NCBI RefSeq assembly: GCF_016651255.1
Contig: NZ_JAEKEG010000076.1
Span: 1-49,554 of the forward strand
Reading direction: 5' to 3'
Source of the DNA: Pseudomonas sp. TH10
Lineage (GTDB): Bacteria; Pseudomonadota; Gammaproteobacteria; Pseudomonadales; Pseudomonadaceae
Length of the DNA stretch: 49,554 nucleotides
Of the stretch, positions 21,477 to 30,912 are shown piece after piece. The notes below the pieces were generated by a model. That model saw nothing but the letters and a program-made list of their open reading frames with translations. It did not search any database and had not been told where the DNA came from. Numbering within the stretch: position 1 is the first letter of the stretch; the number at the start of each line of letters is the position of its first letter. A program made the translations under genes and the position numbers.

Positions 21477-21533
21477 GCTGCCAATCCTTAGCTGTAAAAC
21501 ATCCAATCTACGTGTTTCGCAACAAAATATCAC

Positions 21534-21971
21534 TCAAGCCATCGGCGGCAAGCGACGCTTGACCGGGGTCTTCTTGACGATCGCTGTATTGGTTTCAGCC
21601 ATTGTATTAAGGCGGTCGAGCAGGGTGTCCAGTTGCTCCATCGAACGTACATGCAAACGGGCGATGAAGCAGTCCTCGCCGGTGACCTTGTCGCACTCGG
21701 TGAACTCGGGAATGGACTGAATCTGCCGTTCCACTTCTTGCAGTTGTCCCGGCAGTGGCCGCACTCGCACGATGGCCTGCAACTGATAACCAAAGCATTT
21801 CGGGTCAATTTCGACGGTGTAGCCTTTGAGCACGCCGCGTTCTTCGAGGCGGCGCAAGCGCTCGGCCACGCTGGGCGAAGACAGGCCGCTGATACCTGCC
21901 AGGGCCTTGAGCGAGCGTCGCGAGTCTGCCATGAGGGCCTTGATCAGCACCTGGTCGATGTCGTCGGTCAC
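21534..21971 (-). CDS. Lrp/AsnC family transcriptional regulator
   Basis: This 145-residue regulator has an N-terminal winged HTH (about residues 5-55; LKALAGISGLSSPSVAERLR) and a C-terminal RAM ligand-binding domain with VRVRPLPGQLQEVE and CDKVTGEDCFIARLHV. The GTG start at 21971 is chosen because GGAGG lies seven bases before it; the longer frame to 22103 has no such site. It is transcribed away from the EamA exporter gene at 22107, and a palindrome lies between them. Members of this family bind amino acids and commonly control amino-acid exporters or catabolic genes. Confidence 0.9.
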   Translation of the reverse strand: MTDDIDQVLIKALMADSRRSLKALAGISGLSSPSVAERLRRLEERGVLKGYTVEIDPKCFGYQLQAIVRVRPLPGQLQEVERQIQSIPEFTECDKVTGEDCFIARLHVRSMEQLDTLLDRLNTMAETNTAIVKKTPVKRRLPPMA

Positions 21972-22004
21972 GGCAAATCCTCCGTTAGGTAGATAATTAG
22001 ATTC

Positions 22005-22021
22005 ACCTTTGTAAAAAAGGT
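22005..22021. promoter_or_regulatory. Palindrome, candidate Lrp-type operator
   Basis: ACCTTT-GTAAA-AAAGGT is a perfect 6-bp inverted repeat in the gap between the divergent Lrp-type regulator and the EamA exporter. AT-rich palindromes of this size are usual for such regulators, but binding is inferred. Confidence 0.45.
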
Positions 22022-22106
22022 AAATGGGGATTCTAGCCTGCTTTTTGCTATGGAGGCGCCGGGCAGCTGATGGGCATAATCTGGCTTCGATTACAGGAGT
22101 CAAAAG

Positions 22107-23000
22107 ATGGACAAATCAATCCGTCGCGGATCATTCGAGATGACCGCCGCCATGCTGATTTCCGGCACCATCGGCTGGTTTGTGCTGGTGTCCGGGCAGC
22201 CGGTGCTGGACGTGGTGTTCTGGCGTTGTGTGTTTGGTGCCGGCACCTTGCTGCTGATCTGCGCGGCCTTTGGTTTCCTGCGTCCCGGCCTGTTGACGCG
22301 CACCACGTTTCTGCTGGCGGTGCTTAGCGGCGTGGCAATTGTCGGCAACTGGGTGCTGCTGTTCGCGTCCTATTCCCGGGCATCGATTGCCATCGGTACG
22401 GCGGTGTACAACGTCCAGCCGTTCATGCTGGTGGGGCTGGCGGCGGTGTTCCTCAATGAAAAAATTACCCTGCAGAAACTGTTCTGGCTGGGCATTTCGT
22501 TCATGGGGATGCTGGCGATTGTCAGTGCCCACGGCACTCAGGGCGAGAGTGGCAATGACTACCTGATGGGCATCGCGCTGGCGTTGGGCGCGGCGTTTCT
22601 GTATGCCATCGCGGCCTTGATCATCAAGCGCCTGACCGGTACTGCCCCGCATTTGATCGCGTTGATCCAGGTCTGCACCGGGGTTCTGCTGCTGGCACCG
22701 TTCGCGCATTTTTCCGCACTGCCACAAGCGCCGAGTGCCTGGGCCAGCCTGGTGACGCTGGGCATTGTTCACACCGGGGTAATGTATGTGTTGCTGTATG
22801 GGGCGATTCAGAAATTACCCACGGCTTTGACCGGGGCGTTGTCGTTTATCTATCCGATCGCGGCGATCTTTGTCGATTGGTTTGCGTTTGGTCATCAACT
22901 GCAAATGCTGCAGTGGATTGGCGTCGCCGCGATTCTGCTGGCGGCGGCGGGTATGCAGCAGGGGTGGAGCCTGGGGTTGCGTCATCGGGTGGCGCAGTAG
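22107..23000 (+). CDS. EamA/DMT-family inner-membrane transporter
   Basis: This 297-residue protein has ten predicted TM helices arranged as two EamA repeats (about residues 12-140 and 150-285). Each repeat ends near the usual FLNEKITLQKLFWLG and FGHQLQMLQWIGVAAILLA segments. Members export amino acids and other metabolites. An AGGAG site (acaggagtc) precedes the ATG. It is divergent from the Lrp-type regulator at 21534-21971, which suggests that an amino acid or related compound induces it. Confidence 0.88.
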   Translation: MDKSIRRGSFEMTAAMLISGTIGWFVLVSGQPVLDVVFWRCVFGAGTLLLICAAFGFLRPGLLTRTTFLLAVLSGVAIVGNWVLLFASYSRASIAIGTAVYNVQPFMLVGLAAVFLNEKITLQKLFWLGISFMGMLAIVSAHGTQGESGNDYLMGIALALGAAFLYAIAALIIKRLTGTAPHLIALIQVCTGVLLLAPFAHFSALPQAPSAWASLVTLGIVHTGVMYVLLYGAIQKLPTALTGALSFIYPIAAIFVDWFAFGHQLQMLQWIGVAAILLAAAGMQQGWSLGLRHRVAQ

Positions 23001-23001
23001 G

Positions 23002-24021
23002 TCAAATACTCCACCGCGGCGCTGTCTTCGCCAGGCGTTGGCGCATCTGGTCGACGTTGGCCAGCAACTGCAGAATCAGTAACCGGTTACCGTCCAGCGC
23101 GCTGTACACCGGCTCGCCCAGGCTGGGGCCTGGCGCCGGCTCTACAGGCCGGTTGAGACGCTGGTACGCGCCGGTTTTCAGCGCCCGGGCCATGCCCACC
23201 AGCTGCACCCGAATCAGCCGGTGCTCGGCTTTCAACAGGGCTTGCAACTGGCCCATGGCCGCTGGATCCCTGGCCTCGGGGCGGGTGTTGGCAAGTATTT
23301 CCAGGGTCGACACGCACATGCGCAGGTTGCGCTGCAGGGCGTCGAGCTCGGTCATGGAAACCTTCACTTCCTTGGACACCGACGGCATCAGTGAGCGCAG
23401 TTGCACCATGACTGCGCCCAAACGGCTCATCAGTTTCAGATGCTCATCGGCGCTGACCGGCTGGCCGCTGATGATTCGCCCGTACACCGTGGCGCAATCG
23501 CGCAAGGCATCGGCGAGGTTGTAGCGCCACGAGTACACCGCGTACAGCGGCAAAGCGAAAGAGAACGCGAGGGCCAGGGCGATGCCGATGAGGATGTCGA
23601 CTCCGCGCCACAAGCCGTCGGTGATCGGGTTGTCGCCATGCCCGGCGACAATGAATACGGTGATCGCCGAGAGCAGGGCGGTGTAACCCCCCTTGCCAAT
23701 GGCGTGATAGGAGAAAAATCCGCAGACCACCGCCATCGCAAAGTAGGTCAGCCACGGCATGCCGAGCCACGCCTGCTGCAGCACCAATAGCAGACCGATT
23801 GCGGCACCGACCAACGTACCGGTGGCGCGCTCAGCGGCTTTCTTGCCGATGTTGCCGTGGTGCTGCAAGCCGCCGATTACCACCAGCATGGTCACCGAAG
23901 CCCACTCGCCGTGGGGCAGGTTGATGCCGGTGGTCAGCAGGATTGTCGCCAGCAAACCCAATGCCACCCGCACGGCGTGAATCAACCGTGCGTGTCGGTA
24001 ACGCCGGTACGGGTCCAGCAA
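23002..24021 (-). CDS. FUSC-family membrane protein (aromatic acid exporter-like)
   Basis: At least 339 residues. The N-terminal half holds about six TM helices, including GLLATILLTTGINLPHGEWA and the FUSC-type NIGKKAAERATGTLVGAAIG. The C-terminal half is soluble and helical. FUSC proteins are proposed efflux components for aromatic acids and similar compounds. The start used is TTG at 24021. The frame stays open upstream toward the end of the dehydrogenase gene (stop at 24090), but no ATG or GTG in frame was found, so the true N-terminus is uncertain. It is read in the same direction as the dehydrogenase gene upstream. Confidence 0.82.
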   Translation of the reverse strand: MLDPYRRYRHARLIHAVRVALGLLATILLTTGINLPHGEWASVTMLVVIGGLQHHGNIGKKAAERATGTLVGAAIGLLLVLQQAWLGMPWLTYFAMAVVCGFFSYHAIGKGGYTALLSAITVFIVAGHGDNPITDGLWRGVDILIGIALALAFSFALPLYAVYSWRYNLADALRDCATVYGRIISGQPVSADEHLKLMSRLGAVMVQLRSLMPSVSKEVKVSMTELDALQRNLRMCVSTLEILANTRPEARDPAAMGQLQALLKAEHRLIRVQLVGMARALKTGAYQRLNRPVEPAPGPSLGEPVYSALDGNRLLILQLLANVDQMRQRLAKTAPRWSI

Positions 24022-24089
24022 CGGACGCAGTAACCGGCGCAGCAGGGGTGGCAGTCGGTGCGTTCTGAATAGGGTCAGATCGGCTGTCC

Positions 24090-25715
24090 TCAGAAGATGT
24101 AGTCGGTCGTCAGGAAGCTTGAATTGCGCCCGCTGATGATCTCGCTGATGAGTTCCTTGTTGTTTTCCTGGAACTTGGTCGCCACCAGTGTGCGGATCGA
24201 AAACACCCGCAGGGCATCATGCACCGACAACGTGCCTTCTGCAGAATTCTTGCGGCCGTTGAACGGGTAGGTGTCCGGTCCTCTCTGGCACTGGGCGTTG
24301 AGGTTGATCCGGCCGACCTGGTTGGCAAAGGTGTCGACCAGCCGGCCCACCGCCACCGGGTTGGTGCCGAAGATGCTCAGCTGCTGGCCGAAATCCGATT
24401 CCAGTACGTAGTCGATCACCGTATCCAGATGACGGTACGGCACGATCGGCACCACCGGCCCGAACTGTTCTTCCTGGTAGACACGCATCTGCGGCGTCAC
24501 CGGGTACAACACCGCCGGGTAGAAGAAGGACGCGCGGGTTTCACCGCCGTTGGGATTGACCACGCTGGCGCCTTTGCTGCGCGCGTCCGCGACCAGGCCA
24601 TGCAGGTAATCGACCTTGCCCGACTCCGGCAATGGCGTCAGTGACACACCGCTGTCCCACGGCATACCCGGTTTCAGCGTGGCCAGTTTGGCGTTGAATT
24701 TCTCGATGAAGCTGTCGACGACGTCTTCATGCACAAAGAGGATTTTCAGCGCCGTGCAGCGCTGACCGTTGAATGACAGCGAGCCGGTGACCGCTTCGCT
24801 GACGGCGTTGTCGAGATCGACCTCCGGCAAAACGATGCCGGGGTTTTTCGCATCCAGGCCCAGTGCGGCGCGCAAACGGTGCGGTTTCGGGTGCAGCTTC
24901 TTCAGGTCGCTGGCGGCTTTGTTGGTGCCGATGAAGGCGAAGATGTCGATCTTGCCGCTGGCCATCAGCGCGCTGACGGTTTCGCGACCGCTGCCGTAGA
25001 TCACGTTGATCACCCCGGCCGGGAAGCTGTCGCGGAACGCCTCCAGCAACGGACGGATCAACAGCACGCCGAGTTTGGCCGGTTTGAACACCACGGTGTT
25101 GCCCATGATCAGGGCCGGAATCAGCGTGGTGAAGGTCTCGTTCAGGGGGTAGTTGTAAGGGCCCATGCACAGGGCGACGCCGAGCGGTACACGGCGGATC
25201 TGCCCGAGGGTGTCCTGTTCCAGCTCGAAACGGCTGGAGCGACGGTCGAGTTCTTTCAGGGCATTGATGGTGTCGACGATGTAGTCGCAGGTGCGATCGA
25301 ACTCTTTTTCCGAGTCCTTCAGATTCTTGCCAATTTCCCACATCAGCAGTTTGACCACGGCGTCGCGTTGCTGGCGCATGCGGCCGAGGAAGGCTTCGAC
25401 GTGCTGGATACGTTCGGCTACGCGCATGGTCGGCCACAGGCCCTGGCCGCGATCGTAGGCACGCACGGCGGCGTCGAGAGCGGTGAGGGCGGTGTCGGCA
25501 TCGAGCAGCGGCGTGCTGCCGAGGATCACTTGTTCGTCGCCATTGTCACCCTTCAGATAAACCGGGCTGCGCACCGTGGCGAGCGGGCCGTCCCAGGTTT
25601 TCAGTTCGCCATCGACGAGGTATTCGCGTTGCTCGACCTGACCGTCGAGGCGGTATTTTTCCGGGATGTCGCTGACAGAAGGGAAGAGGTTGCCAAGGAT
25701 GTTTGCTGTGGTCAT
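24090..25715 (-). CDS. gapN: GapN-like NADP-dependent aldehyde dehydrogenase
   Basis: This 541-residue aldehyde dehydrogenase resembles the NADP-dependent glyceraldehyde-3-phosphate dehydrogenase group. It has an extended N-terminus of about 60 residues, the oxyanion Asn in MGPYNYPLNE, a cofactor-binding VFKPAKLG, and the nucleophile Cys320 in SFNGQRCTA. The usual general-base Glu, normally 34 residues before the cysteine in ELGGK, is replaced: the segment reads ALGLDAKNP, with Gly286 at that place and Asp288 two residues on. The C-terminal EEQFGPVVPI and PDTYPFNGRKNS are normal for the group. It may form an operon with the FUSC gene 68 bases downstream. GapN oxidises glyceraldehyde 3-phosphate to 3-phosphoglycerate without phosphate; substrate here is inferred. 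Confidence 0.85.
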   Translation of the reverse strand: MTTANILGNLFPSVSDIPEKYRLDGQVEQREYLVDGELKTWDGPLATVRSPVYLKGDNGDEQVILGSTPLLDADTALTALDAAVRAYDRGQGLWPTMRVAERIQHVEAFLGRMRQQRDAVVKLLMWEIGKNLKDSEKEFDRTCDYIVDTINALKELDRRSSRFELEQDTLGQIRRVPLGVALCMGPYNYPLNETFTTLIPALIMGNTVVFKPAKLGVLLIRPLLEAFRDSFPAGVINVIYGSGRETVSALMASGKIDIFAFIGTNKAASDLKKLHPKPHRLRAALGLDAKNPGIVLPEVDLDNAVSEAVTGSLSFNGQRCTALKILFVHEDVVDSFIEKFNAKLATLKPGMPWDSGVSLTPLPESGKVDYLHGLVADARSKGASVVNPNGGETRASFFYPAVLYPVTPQMRVYQEEQFGPVVPIVPYRHLDTVIDYVLESDFGQQLSIFGTNPVAVGRLVDTFANQVGRINLNAQCQRGPDTYPFNGRKNSAEGTLSVHDALRVFSIRTLVATKFQENNKELISEIISGRNSSFLTTDYIF

Positions 25716-25970
25716 GTCGCTACCCCGTCTGGATTGGCTGATGCGCAGATGAAACGTTTTAGCAGACCTGGCCCGCGCTTGTCATGGTTGATGTGCGCGA
25801 CAGCTGGGAAAGCGCAGCCGTTGAGCAATCCGATTCACTGGAAAAGCCTAGCCCTTGTTTGGGTGTACGGCGCCAGCGTAAACCCGTCTTTTTTCGCGGT
25901 GAATTATGGCCAGTGGCTATGCGTGCTTCGGACGGACGGTTATGCTCCGCTGGTTTTCTATTTGCCAATG

Positions 25971-27029
25971 ATGAATAACTACAGTGACGTTATGAGCCAA
26001 ACAGAGACGCGAGCGACTGTTCTAGCGCTGTACCCGGAAGACTCCCGCGAAGCTGCGGCGCTGCTCAAGCAGGCCGTCCCCCTGATGGTTCGTCACAACA
26101 TCCCGCCTAACCCGGTGCACTACGCGCTTTGGTACACCTACAGCAAAGGCCAGGTGCCGGAGCTCAACCGCCAGCTGGACAAGGTGCTGGAGGACTTCCC
26201 GCAGTTTCCGCCGGAGTCCGCCTCGAAGCTGTTTCGCGACTACATCATTCGTGACGAGCTGGAAGTGGCGCGGGCGGGTCAACAGCAGGCCATCAATCTG
26301 GTCGATGACATGGCGCGAAACGTGTCGCGCAGTGTGGAGGGTAATCGCAGTTTCCAGACCAGTCTGGGTCACTGCCTGGACATGCTCGAGGCGCCCGCCG
26401 ACGAGCGCTTGCCGGATATCCTCAGCGAACTGCAGCAAAGTACCCGGCTGATGCAGAGTCAGCAGGAGCGCTTCCTGTCCCAGCTGCACAGCGCCCAGGA
26501 CGAGATCAAGAGCCTGCGCGACAAGCTCCAGCGCGCACAACTGGCTGCGACCCTCGACGGCCTGACCGAACTGCTCAACCGTGCAGCGCTCACGCACGTT
26601 CTGGAACAGGCGTTGGCCAGGCCATCGCAAGGGCTCGCGTTGGTCATCCTGGATATTGACCACTTCAAGCAGTTCAACGACCAGTATGGTCACCCCCTGG
26701 GCGACCGGGTGCTGCAGCATGTCGCGCAAACCCTGCGCAACGCCTTGCCGGCCCATGCCCATGCCGCGCGATATGGCGGCGAAGAGTTCTGCGTGGTGCT
26801 GGAGCAATGCCCCGACCACGCCACCGCCCGGGCCTTCGCCGAGCAACTGCGGCTGAAGATCCAGTCCCTGCGCATCAAGACCCGCGGCGATGGCAAGCTG
26901 CTGGACACCATCACGGCGTCATTCGGTACCGCCTTGGCCCGGCCCGACGACACCCTCGACAGCCTGTTGGTCCGCGCTGACGATGCGCTGTACCGGGCCA
27001 AGCATAATGGGCGCAATCAGGTGATGTGA
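25971..27029 (+). CDS. GGDEF diguanylate cyclase
   Basis: This protein of about 352 residues has a helical, soluble N-terminal region (no TM) and a C-terminal GGDEF domain. The active-site signature is GGEEF (near residue 269), with metal-binding ILDIDHFKQFND before it; no RxxD inhibitory site is seen five residues upstream. A coiled-coil stretch (SQQERFLSQLHSAQDEIKSL) links the parts. The start is uncertain: ATG codons at 25968, 25971 and 25992 share the frame, and none has a clear ribosome site. It would make cyclic di-GMP, probably in a dimer formed by the N-terminal helices. Confidence 0.85.
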   Translation: MNNYSDVMSQTETRATVLALYPEDSREAAALLKQAVPLMVRHNIPPNPVHYALWYTYSKGQVPELNRQLDKVLEDFPQFPPESASKLFRDYIIRDELEVARAGQQQAINLVDDMARNVSRSVEGNRSFQTSLGHCLDMLEAPADERLPDILSELQQSTRLMQSQQERFLSQLHSAQDEIKSLRDKLQRAQLAATLDGLTELLNRAALTHVLEQALARPSQGLALVILDIDHFKQFNDQYGHPLGDRVLQHVAQTLRNALPAHAHAARYGGEEFCVVLEQCPDHATARAFAEQLRLKIQSLRIKTRGDGKLLDTITASFGTALARPDDTLDSLLVRADDALYRAKHNGRNQVM

Positions 27030-27089
27030 TGGGTGGCGGGGCAGGTGATGTTGATGTCGGATGTCACGGCCTCTTTGTCGGAACGCCGC

Positions 27090-27119
27090 CCGGAGCAAGC
27101 CCGCTCCAGGGGGGCGGTC
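27090..27119. repeat. GC-rich REP-like hairpin
   Basis: CCGCCCGGAGC and GCTCC-GGGGCGG arms flank AAGCCC in the 248-base gap between the diguanylate cyclase and PheRS-like genes. It resembles a degenerate REP. No promoter or reading frame is evident in the rest of the gap. Confidence 0.45.
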
Positions 27120-27277
27120 AGCAGGACCTCGTCGGTAGGACGCGTCTGTAGCGCCATTCTGAAAATGCTTTTTTGCGCTTTTTTCGGTTGTGACAGGTCA
27201 CCTCGTGTCGTTACGTTAACCCGCAGGCTTCATTGTTCAGAGGAGGCCGGGGACGACTGTCGATAGAGGATCACCTA

Positions 27278-28423
27278 GTGCAAGCACCCAAGAAATTCCT
27301 GGCGTATGCCGCCGTCCACCAAGCCCTGACCCAGGTCGATCTGACCGAAAAGGTAGCCCCGACCACGCCGTGCGACTGCTGGTCGACGAGGTCCTCGGGG
27401 GCTGGCGGCGAAGGGCTGGCCCGTGGCGCAGGAGTTGACCGGTCCGAGGATTGTCTCTGCCGAAGATAACTACGGTCTGCTCGGTTACGATCCCGCAGAA
27501 GTCAGGCTCGGCAGTGCGCACACCTGCTGGGTGGATGAGTTCTCGCTGCTGCGCACGCAAACCACCAGCCAGATTCCCGCCGCGCTGCAGCGAGTGGCGG
27601 CATTGCGCCAGCCGGGGAAACGATCCTGCTGGCCGCGCCGGGGATCACGTTCCGGCGCGACAGTCGCGATCGCTGGCATTGCGCGCAGCCGCACCAGATG
27701 GACATCTGGGTATTGGGCGATCCGTCGATGTCGACTCGAGAACATCTGCTGCGCCTGGTCGACGATGTCATGCAATCGGCGGTACCGGAAAAATCCTGGA
27801 TCTTCACCGACAGTCGGCATCATTACACCGAGGGTGGAATCGAAGTAAGCGTGTTGAATGAGCGCATTCCGGTCGAGGTCCTGGAGTGCGGTCTCATCGC
27901 CGAATCGTTGTTGCAGCGACTGGGTATCGATCCGCTGCGCCACGGCGGATTAGCCTTGGGCATGGGCCTGGATCGCCTGACCATGTTGCGCAAGGGCATC
28001 GCGGATATTCGCCTGTTGCGCGACCAGAACGAGCAAGTCCAGGCGCAGATGCACGACCTCAAGCCGTGGGTGCCCGTGTCACGTTCGCCGGCGATTGCCC
28101 GGGATGTTTCGCTGGGGGTCACGCCAGGGCTGAGTGAGGAGGTGTTGACCGAACGCATTTGCCTGGCTGCCGGCAAGTGCTCTGGCTGGATTGAGGAGGT
28201 CCAGCTCAAGAATCGCTGGAAATATGCCCAGTTGCCACCTCATGCAATTGAACGGCTGGGCATACTGCCGGGCCAGGAGAGCGTGCTGCTGCGTGTGGTG
28301 TTGCGCAATTGTTCGAGGTCGATCACCACCGCAGAGGCCAATAGAGTGTATTCGGTGATCCAGTCAGCATTGCATGAAGGGGTTCCGGGAAAGGGCAGCA
28401 GGATGAATCTGAGCACGATCTGA
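27278..28423 (+). CDS. Stand-alone PheRS-like class II ligase (PheS-type catalytic domain + FDX-ACB), frameshifted
   Basis: After correction this is one protein of about 382 residues. The first part is a PheS-like class II catalytic domain: SLLRTQTTSQIPAAL, ITFRRDSRDRWHCAQPHQMD, EGGIEVSVLN, and motif 3 GLALGMGLDRLTMLRKGIAD. The last 100 residues resemble the ferredoxin-fold anticodon-binding domain of PheT (ARDVSLGV to VIQSALHEG). It starts at GTG 27278 with AGAGGA seven bases before. Three contractions break the frame: CCCC 27357-27360, GGGGG 27397-27401 and GGGG 27614-27617. It is too short and wrongly built to be PheS or PheT. It is probably the uncharacterised PheS-related ligase group named SrmL in some annotations. 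Function is unknown. Confidence 0.8.
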
Positions 28424-28442
28424 GCACCAACCCAGGGAGGTT

Positions 28443-29843
28443 TCACCGCGATCGATTCACCAGCGCAATCACCAATGCCATACCCACCAGCACCAGGGCA
28501 ACCGCAAAGGTGATGCGCATCCCGCTGGCAACTGCCTGGGGGTGCGCCAGGTTGTGCGTCGCAGCAGTTGAGGCCATGGCGAATACCGCTCCCAGAACCG
28601 ACGCTCCGGTGACAAGTCCCAGGTTGCGCGACAAATTCAGCAAGCCGGCAATCACTCCCCGGTTATCCTGGGTAACCTGGGCCATCACCCCGGTGTTGTT
28701 GGCCGTCTGGAACAGCGCATAACCCAGTGTTACCACCATCATCGGCGCCACATAGCCCACGATGCCAGACCCCAGCGGGAGGGCCGACAATCCCAGGCAA
28801 CCGAGCACCATTGCACCAAGGCCGGCGAACGTTATGCGACGGGCGCCGAAGCGGTCGACAACGCGGCCGGCCGGCACACTTGTCAGCGCCGCCACCACTG
28901 GCCCGACGGACAGTACCAACCCCACCCGCAGCGTCTCCAGTCCCAAGCCCTGGGCCAGGTAAAAAGGCCCAACCACCAGTGTCGCCATCATCACGGTGGT
29001 GACCAGCGCGCTCATGACCAGGCTGGCGCTCAAGTGCCGGTCGCGGAAAATGTTCAGGGAGATTAAAGGTGATGCGGCGCGGGCCTCGACATGGATGAAC
29101 AGGCCAAGCCCTAACAAGGCGCCGAGCAACAGCGCGCCATTGAGCCATCCGAAGCTGCCGTGCCCGAGTGTCATGGCCAGTGCATAGGCCCCCAGCGTCA
29201 ATGCCAGCAGCGCAGTACCCAGACTGTCGAAGCCCGCGGATGGCACCTTGGGGGTTGGTGCCGCAGCAGGCAGATGGCGGTACGCCAGCAGCCAGGTGAG
29301 CAGCCCCAGCGGCACAGTGACCAGGAACATCGCCCGCCAGCCGAAACCATCGATCAACAGGCCGCCCAACGAAGGTCCCATCGCGGTGCCCACTGCGGAC
29401 ATGGTCCCCAGCAGCCCCATGGCACTTCCGGTGCTGGCCTTGGGGACGGACTCACCGACCAGCGCCATGGTCAACGCCATCATGATCGCTGCAGCCAGGC
29501 CTTGCAGCGCCCGGGCGCCAATCAGCACTCCCAGGCTGGGTGCCAGGCCGCACAGGGCCGAGGCAAATGTGAACAGCGCAATGCCGCTGAGCAGCAGTCG
29601 CCGCCGACCCAGCTTGTCGCCGAGCCGGCCGACGCTGACGATCAGCGTGGTAATGGCTAACAGATAAGCAATCAGCACCCATTGCACCTGTTGAAAGGAT
29701 GCATCGAACGCTTCGGCTAATGTCGGTAGGCCTACATTGACGATGCTGGTGCCGAGTGCGGCCAGTAACATGGACAGGGACAGGCTGAGCAACGCCAAGG
29801 CAATGGGCGCGGAGGGCTGGGCAACGGTCATCGTCGGCTTCAT
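28443..29843 (-). CDS. DHA2-type MFS multidrug/metabolite exporter
   Basis: This 466-residue transporter has fourteen predicted TM helices. DHA2/EmrB-type features are LGTSIVNVGLPTLAEAF after TM1, the loop motif GRLGDKLGRRRLLL between TM2 and TM3, the antiporter motif C region GPSLGGLLIDGFGWR in TM5, and ALFQTANNTGVMAQV in the second half. It would export drugs or small metabolites with proton exchange. It is divergent from the LysR-type regulator at 29980-30908 across a 136-base gap, the usual arrangement for a locally controlled exporter. It converges on the PheRS-like gene. Confidence 0.9.
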   Translation of the reverse strand: MKPTMTVAQPSAPIALALLSLSLSMLLAALGTSIVNVGLPTLAEAFDASFQQVQWVLIAYLLAITTLIVSVGRLGDKLGRRRLLLSGIALFTFASALCGLAPSLGVLIGARALQGLAAAIMMALTMALVGESVPKASTGSAMGLLGTMSAVGTAMGPSLGGLLIDGFGWRAMFLVTVPLGLLTWLLAYRHLPAAAPTPKVPSAGFDSLGTALLALTLGAYALAMTLGHGSFGWLNGALLLGALLGLGLFIHVEARAASPLISLNIFRDRHLSASLVMSALVTTVMMATLVVGPFYLAQGLGLETLRVGLVLSVGPVVAALTSVPAGRVVDRFGARRITFAGLGAMVLGCLGLSALPLGSGIVGYVAPMMVVTLGYALFQTANNTGVMAQVTQDNRGVIAGLLNLSRNLGLVTGASVLGAVFAMASTAATHNLAHPQAVASGMRITFAVALVLVGMALVIALVNRSR

Positions 29844-29979
29844 GGTGAACCTCGGGCTCGGACAGCCCCGGATTGGGCGGCTGTCAGAAATCTACGCCCT
29901 GGACTAACATGGCGGAAGGCGCACAGGATGCACTTGATACCTGCACCAGACGCCATCTTCCACCATCGCGAGGCATGTA

Positions 29980-30908
29980 ATGGGCACTCCCGACCTGAAT
30001 TTGCTGGTGACCCTCGATGTGCTGCTTGCCGAAGGCAGTGTTGCCAAGGCGGCCAAGCGTTTGCGCCTCAGCCCCTCGGCTATGAGCCGGGCCCTGGCGC
30101 GACTGCGCGCGACCACCGGTGACCCGTTGTTGGTGAGGGCGGGGCGCGGTCTCGTGGCCACACCGCGGGCATTGCAGTTACGTGAACGCGTCAGTCAGTT
30201 GGTGCAGGAGGCCGAAGCGGTGTTGCGCCCGGCGGAGCAGCCCGACCTGGCACATGTGACGCGCACATTCACGCTGCGCACCCGCGAGGGTTTCGTCGAG
30301 AATTTCGGCGCCCGGCTGATCGCCCGTGTGGCCGAACAAGCTCCGGGAATACGCCTGTGCTTTGTGCACAAGAACAACAAGCAGAGCATGGCGCTGCGCG
30401 ATGGCATCGTGGACCTGGAGACCGGCGTGGTAGGCAAATCCGCGAGCCCGGAGTTGCGCACCCAAGGGCTCTTTCACGACCGTATTATCGGTGTGGTGAG
30501 GGCCGGTCACCCATTATCCCGGGGCACAGTCACGCCGGTTCGCTACGCGTCGGGCAGCCACGTCGCTGTTTCGCGGCGCGCAGAGGAAAGGGGGCGATCG
30601 ACCAGGCCCTTGAAGCGATGGGTCTGGTGCGGCGGATTTCGACGAGCGTTGCCGGGTTCGGCACCGCACTGGTGCTGGCCCGGGAGAGTGACTTGATCGC
30701 CAGCGTGCCGGAGCGTCACACCGCCAATCTGCGGGCGGACATGCATGCTTTTGAACTGCCCGTCGATCTTCCGCCCTTGACGATCGCGATGCTTTGGCAC
30801 CCACGTCTGGATGCCGACCCGGTGCATCGCTGGTTGCGCGCTTGTATGCGGGAAGTGTGTTCGAGCCAGGAGTCACTGGCCAATCTGGCGACACCGGGCC
30901 AGCCCTGA
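29980..30908 (+). CDS. LysR-family transcriptional regulator, frameshifted
   Basis: This LysR-type regulator is about 309 residues once corrected. The N-terminal HTH is clear (LLVTLDVLLAEGSVAKAAKR, then LSPSAMSRALARLR), and a substrate-binding domain follows from about residue 90. The frame breaks at GGGGG 30590-30594. A sixth G continues RRAEERG into AIDQALEAMGLVRRI, the conserved region of the NodD/PcpR-like subgroup, and ends at 30908. It is divergent from the MFS exporter gene and very probably controls it; the 136-base gap between them would hold the operator, which I could not pick out. Confidence 0.87.
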
Positions 30909-30912
30909 ACGA

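Noticed and set aside
24879..25970. N-terminal extension of the diguanylate cyclase frame
   Set aside because: It runs opposite the GapN-like gene and has shadow composition; the true protein starts near 25971.
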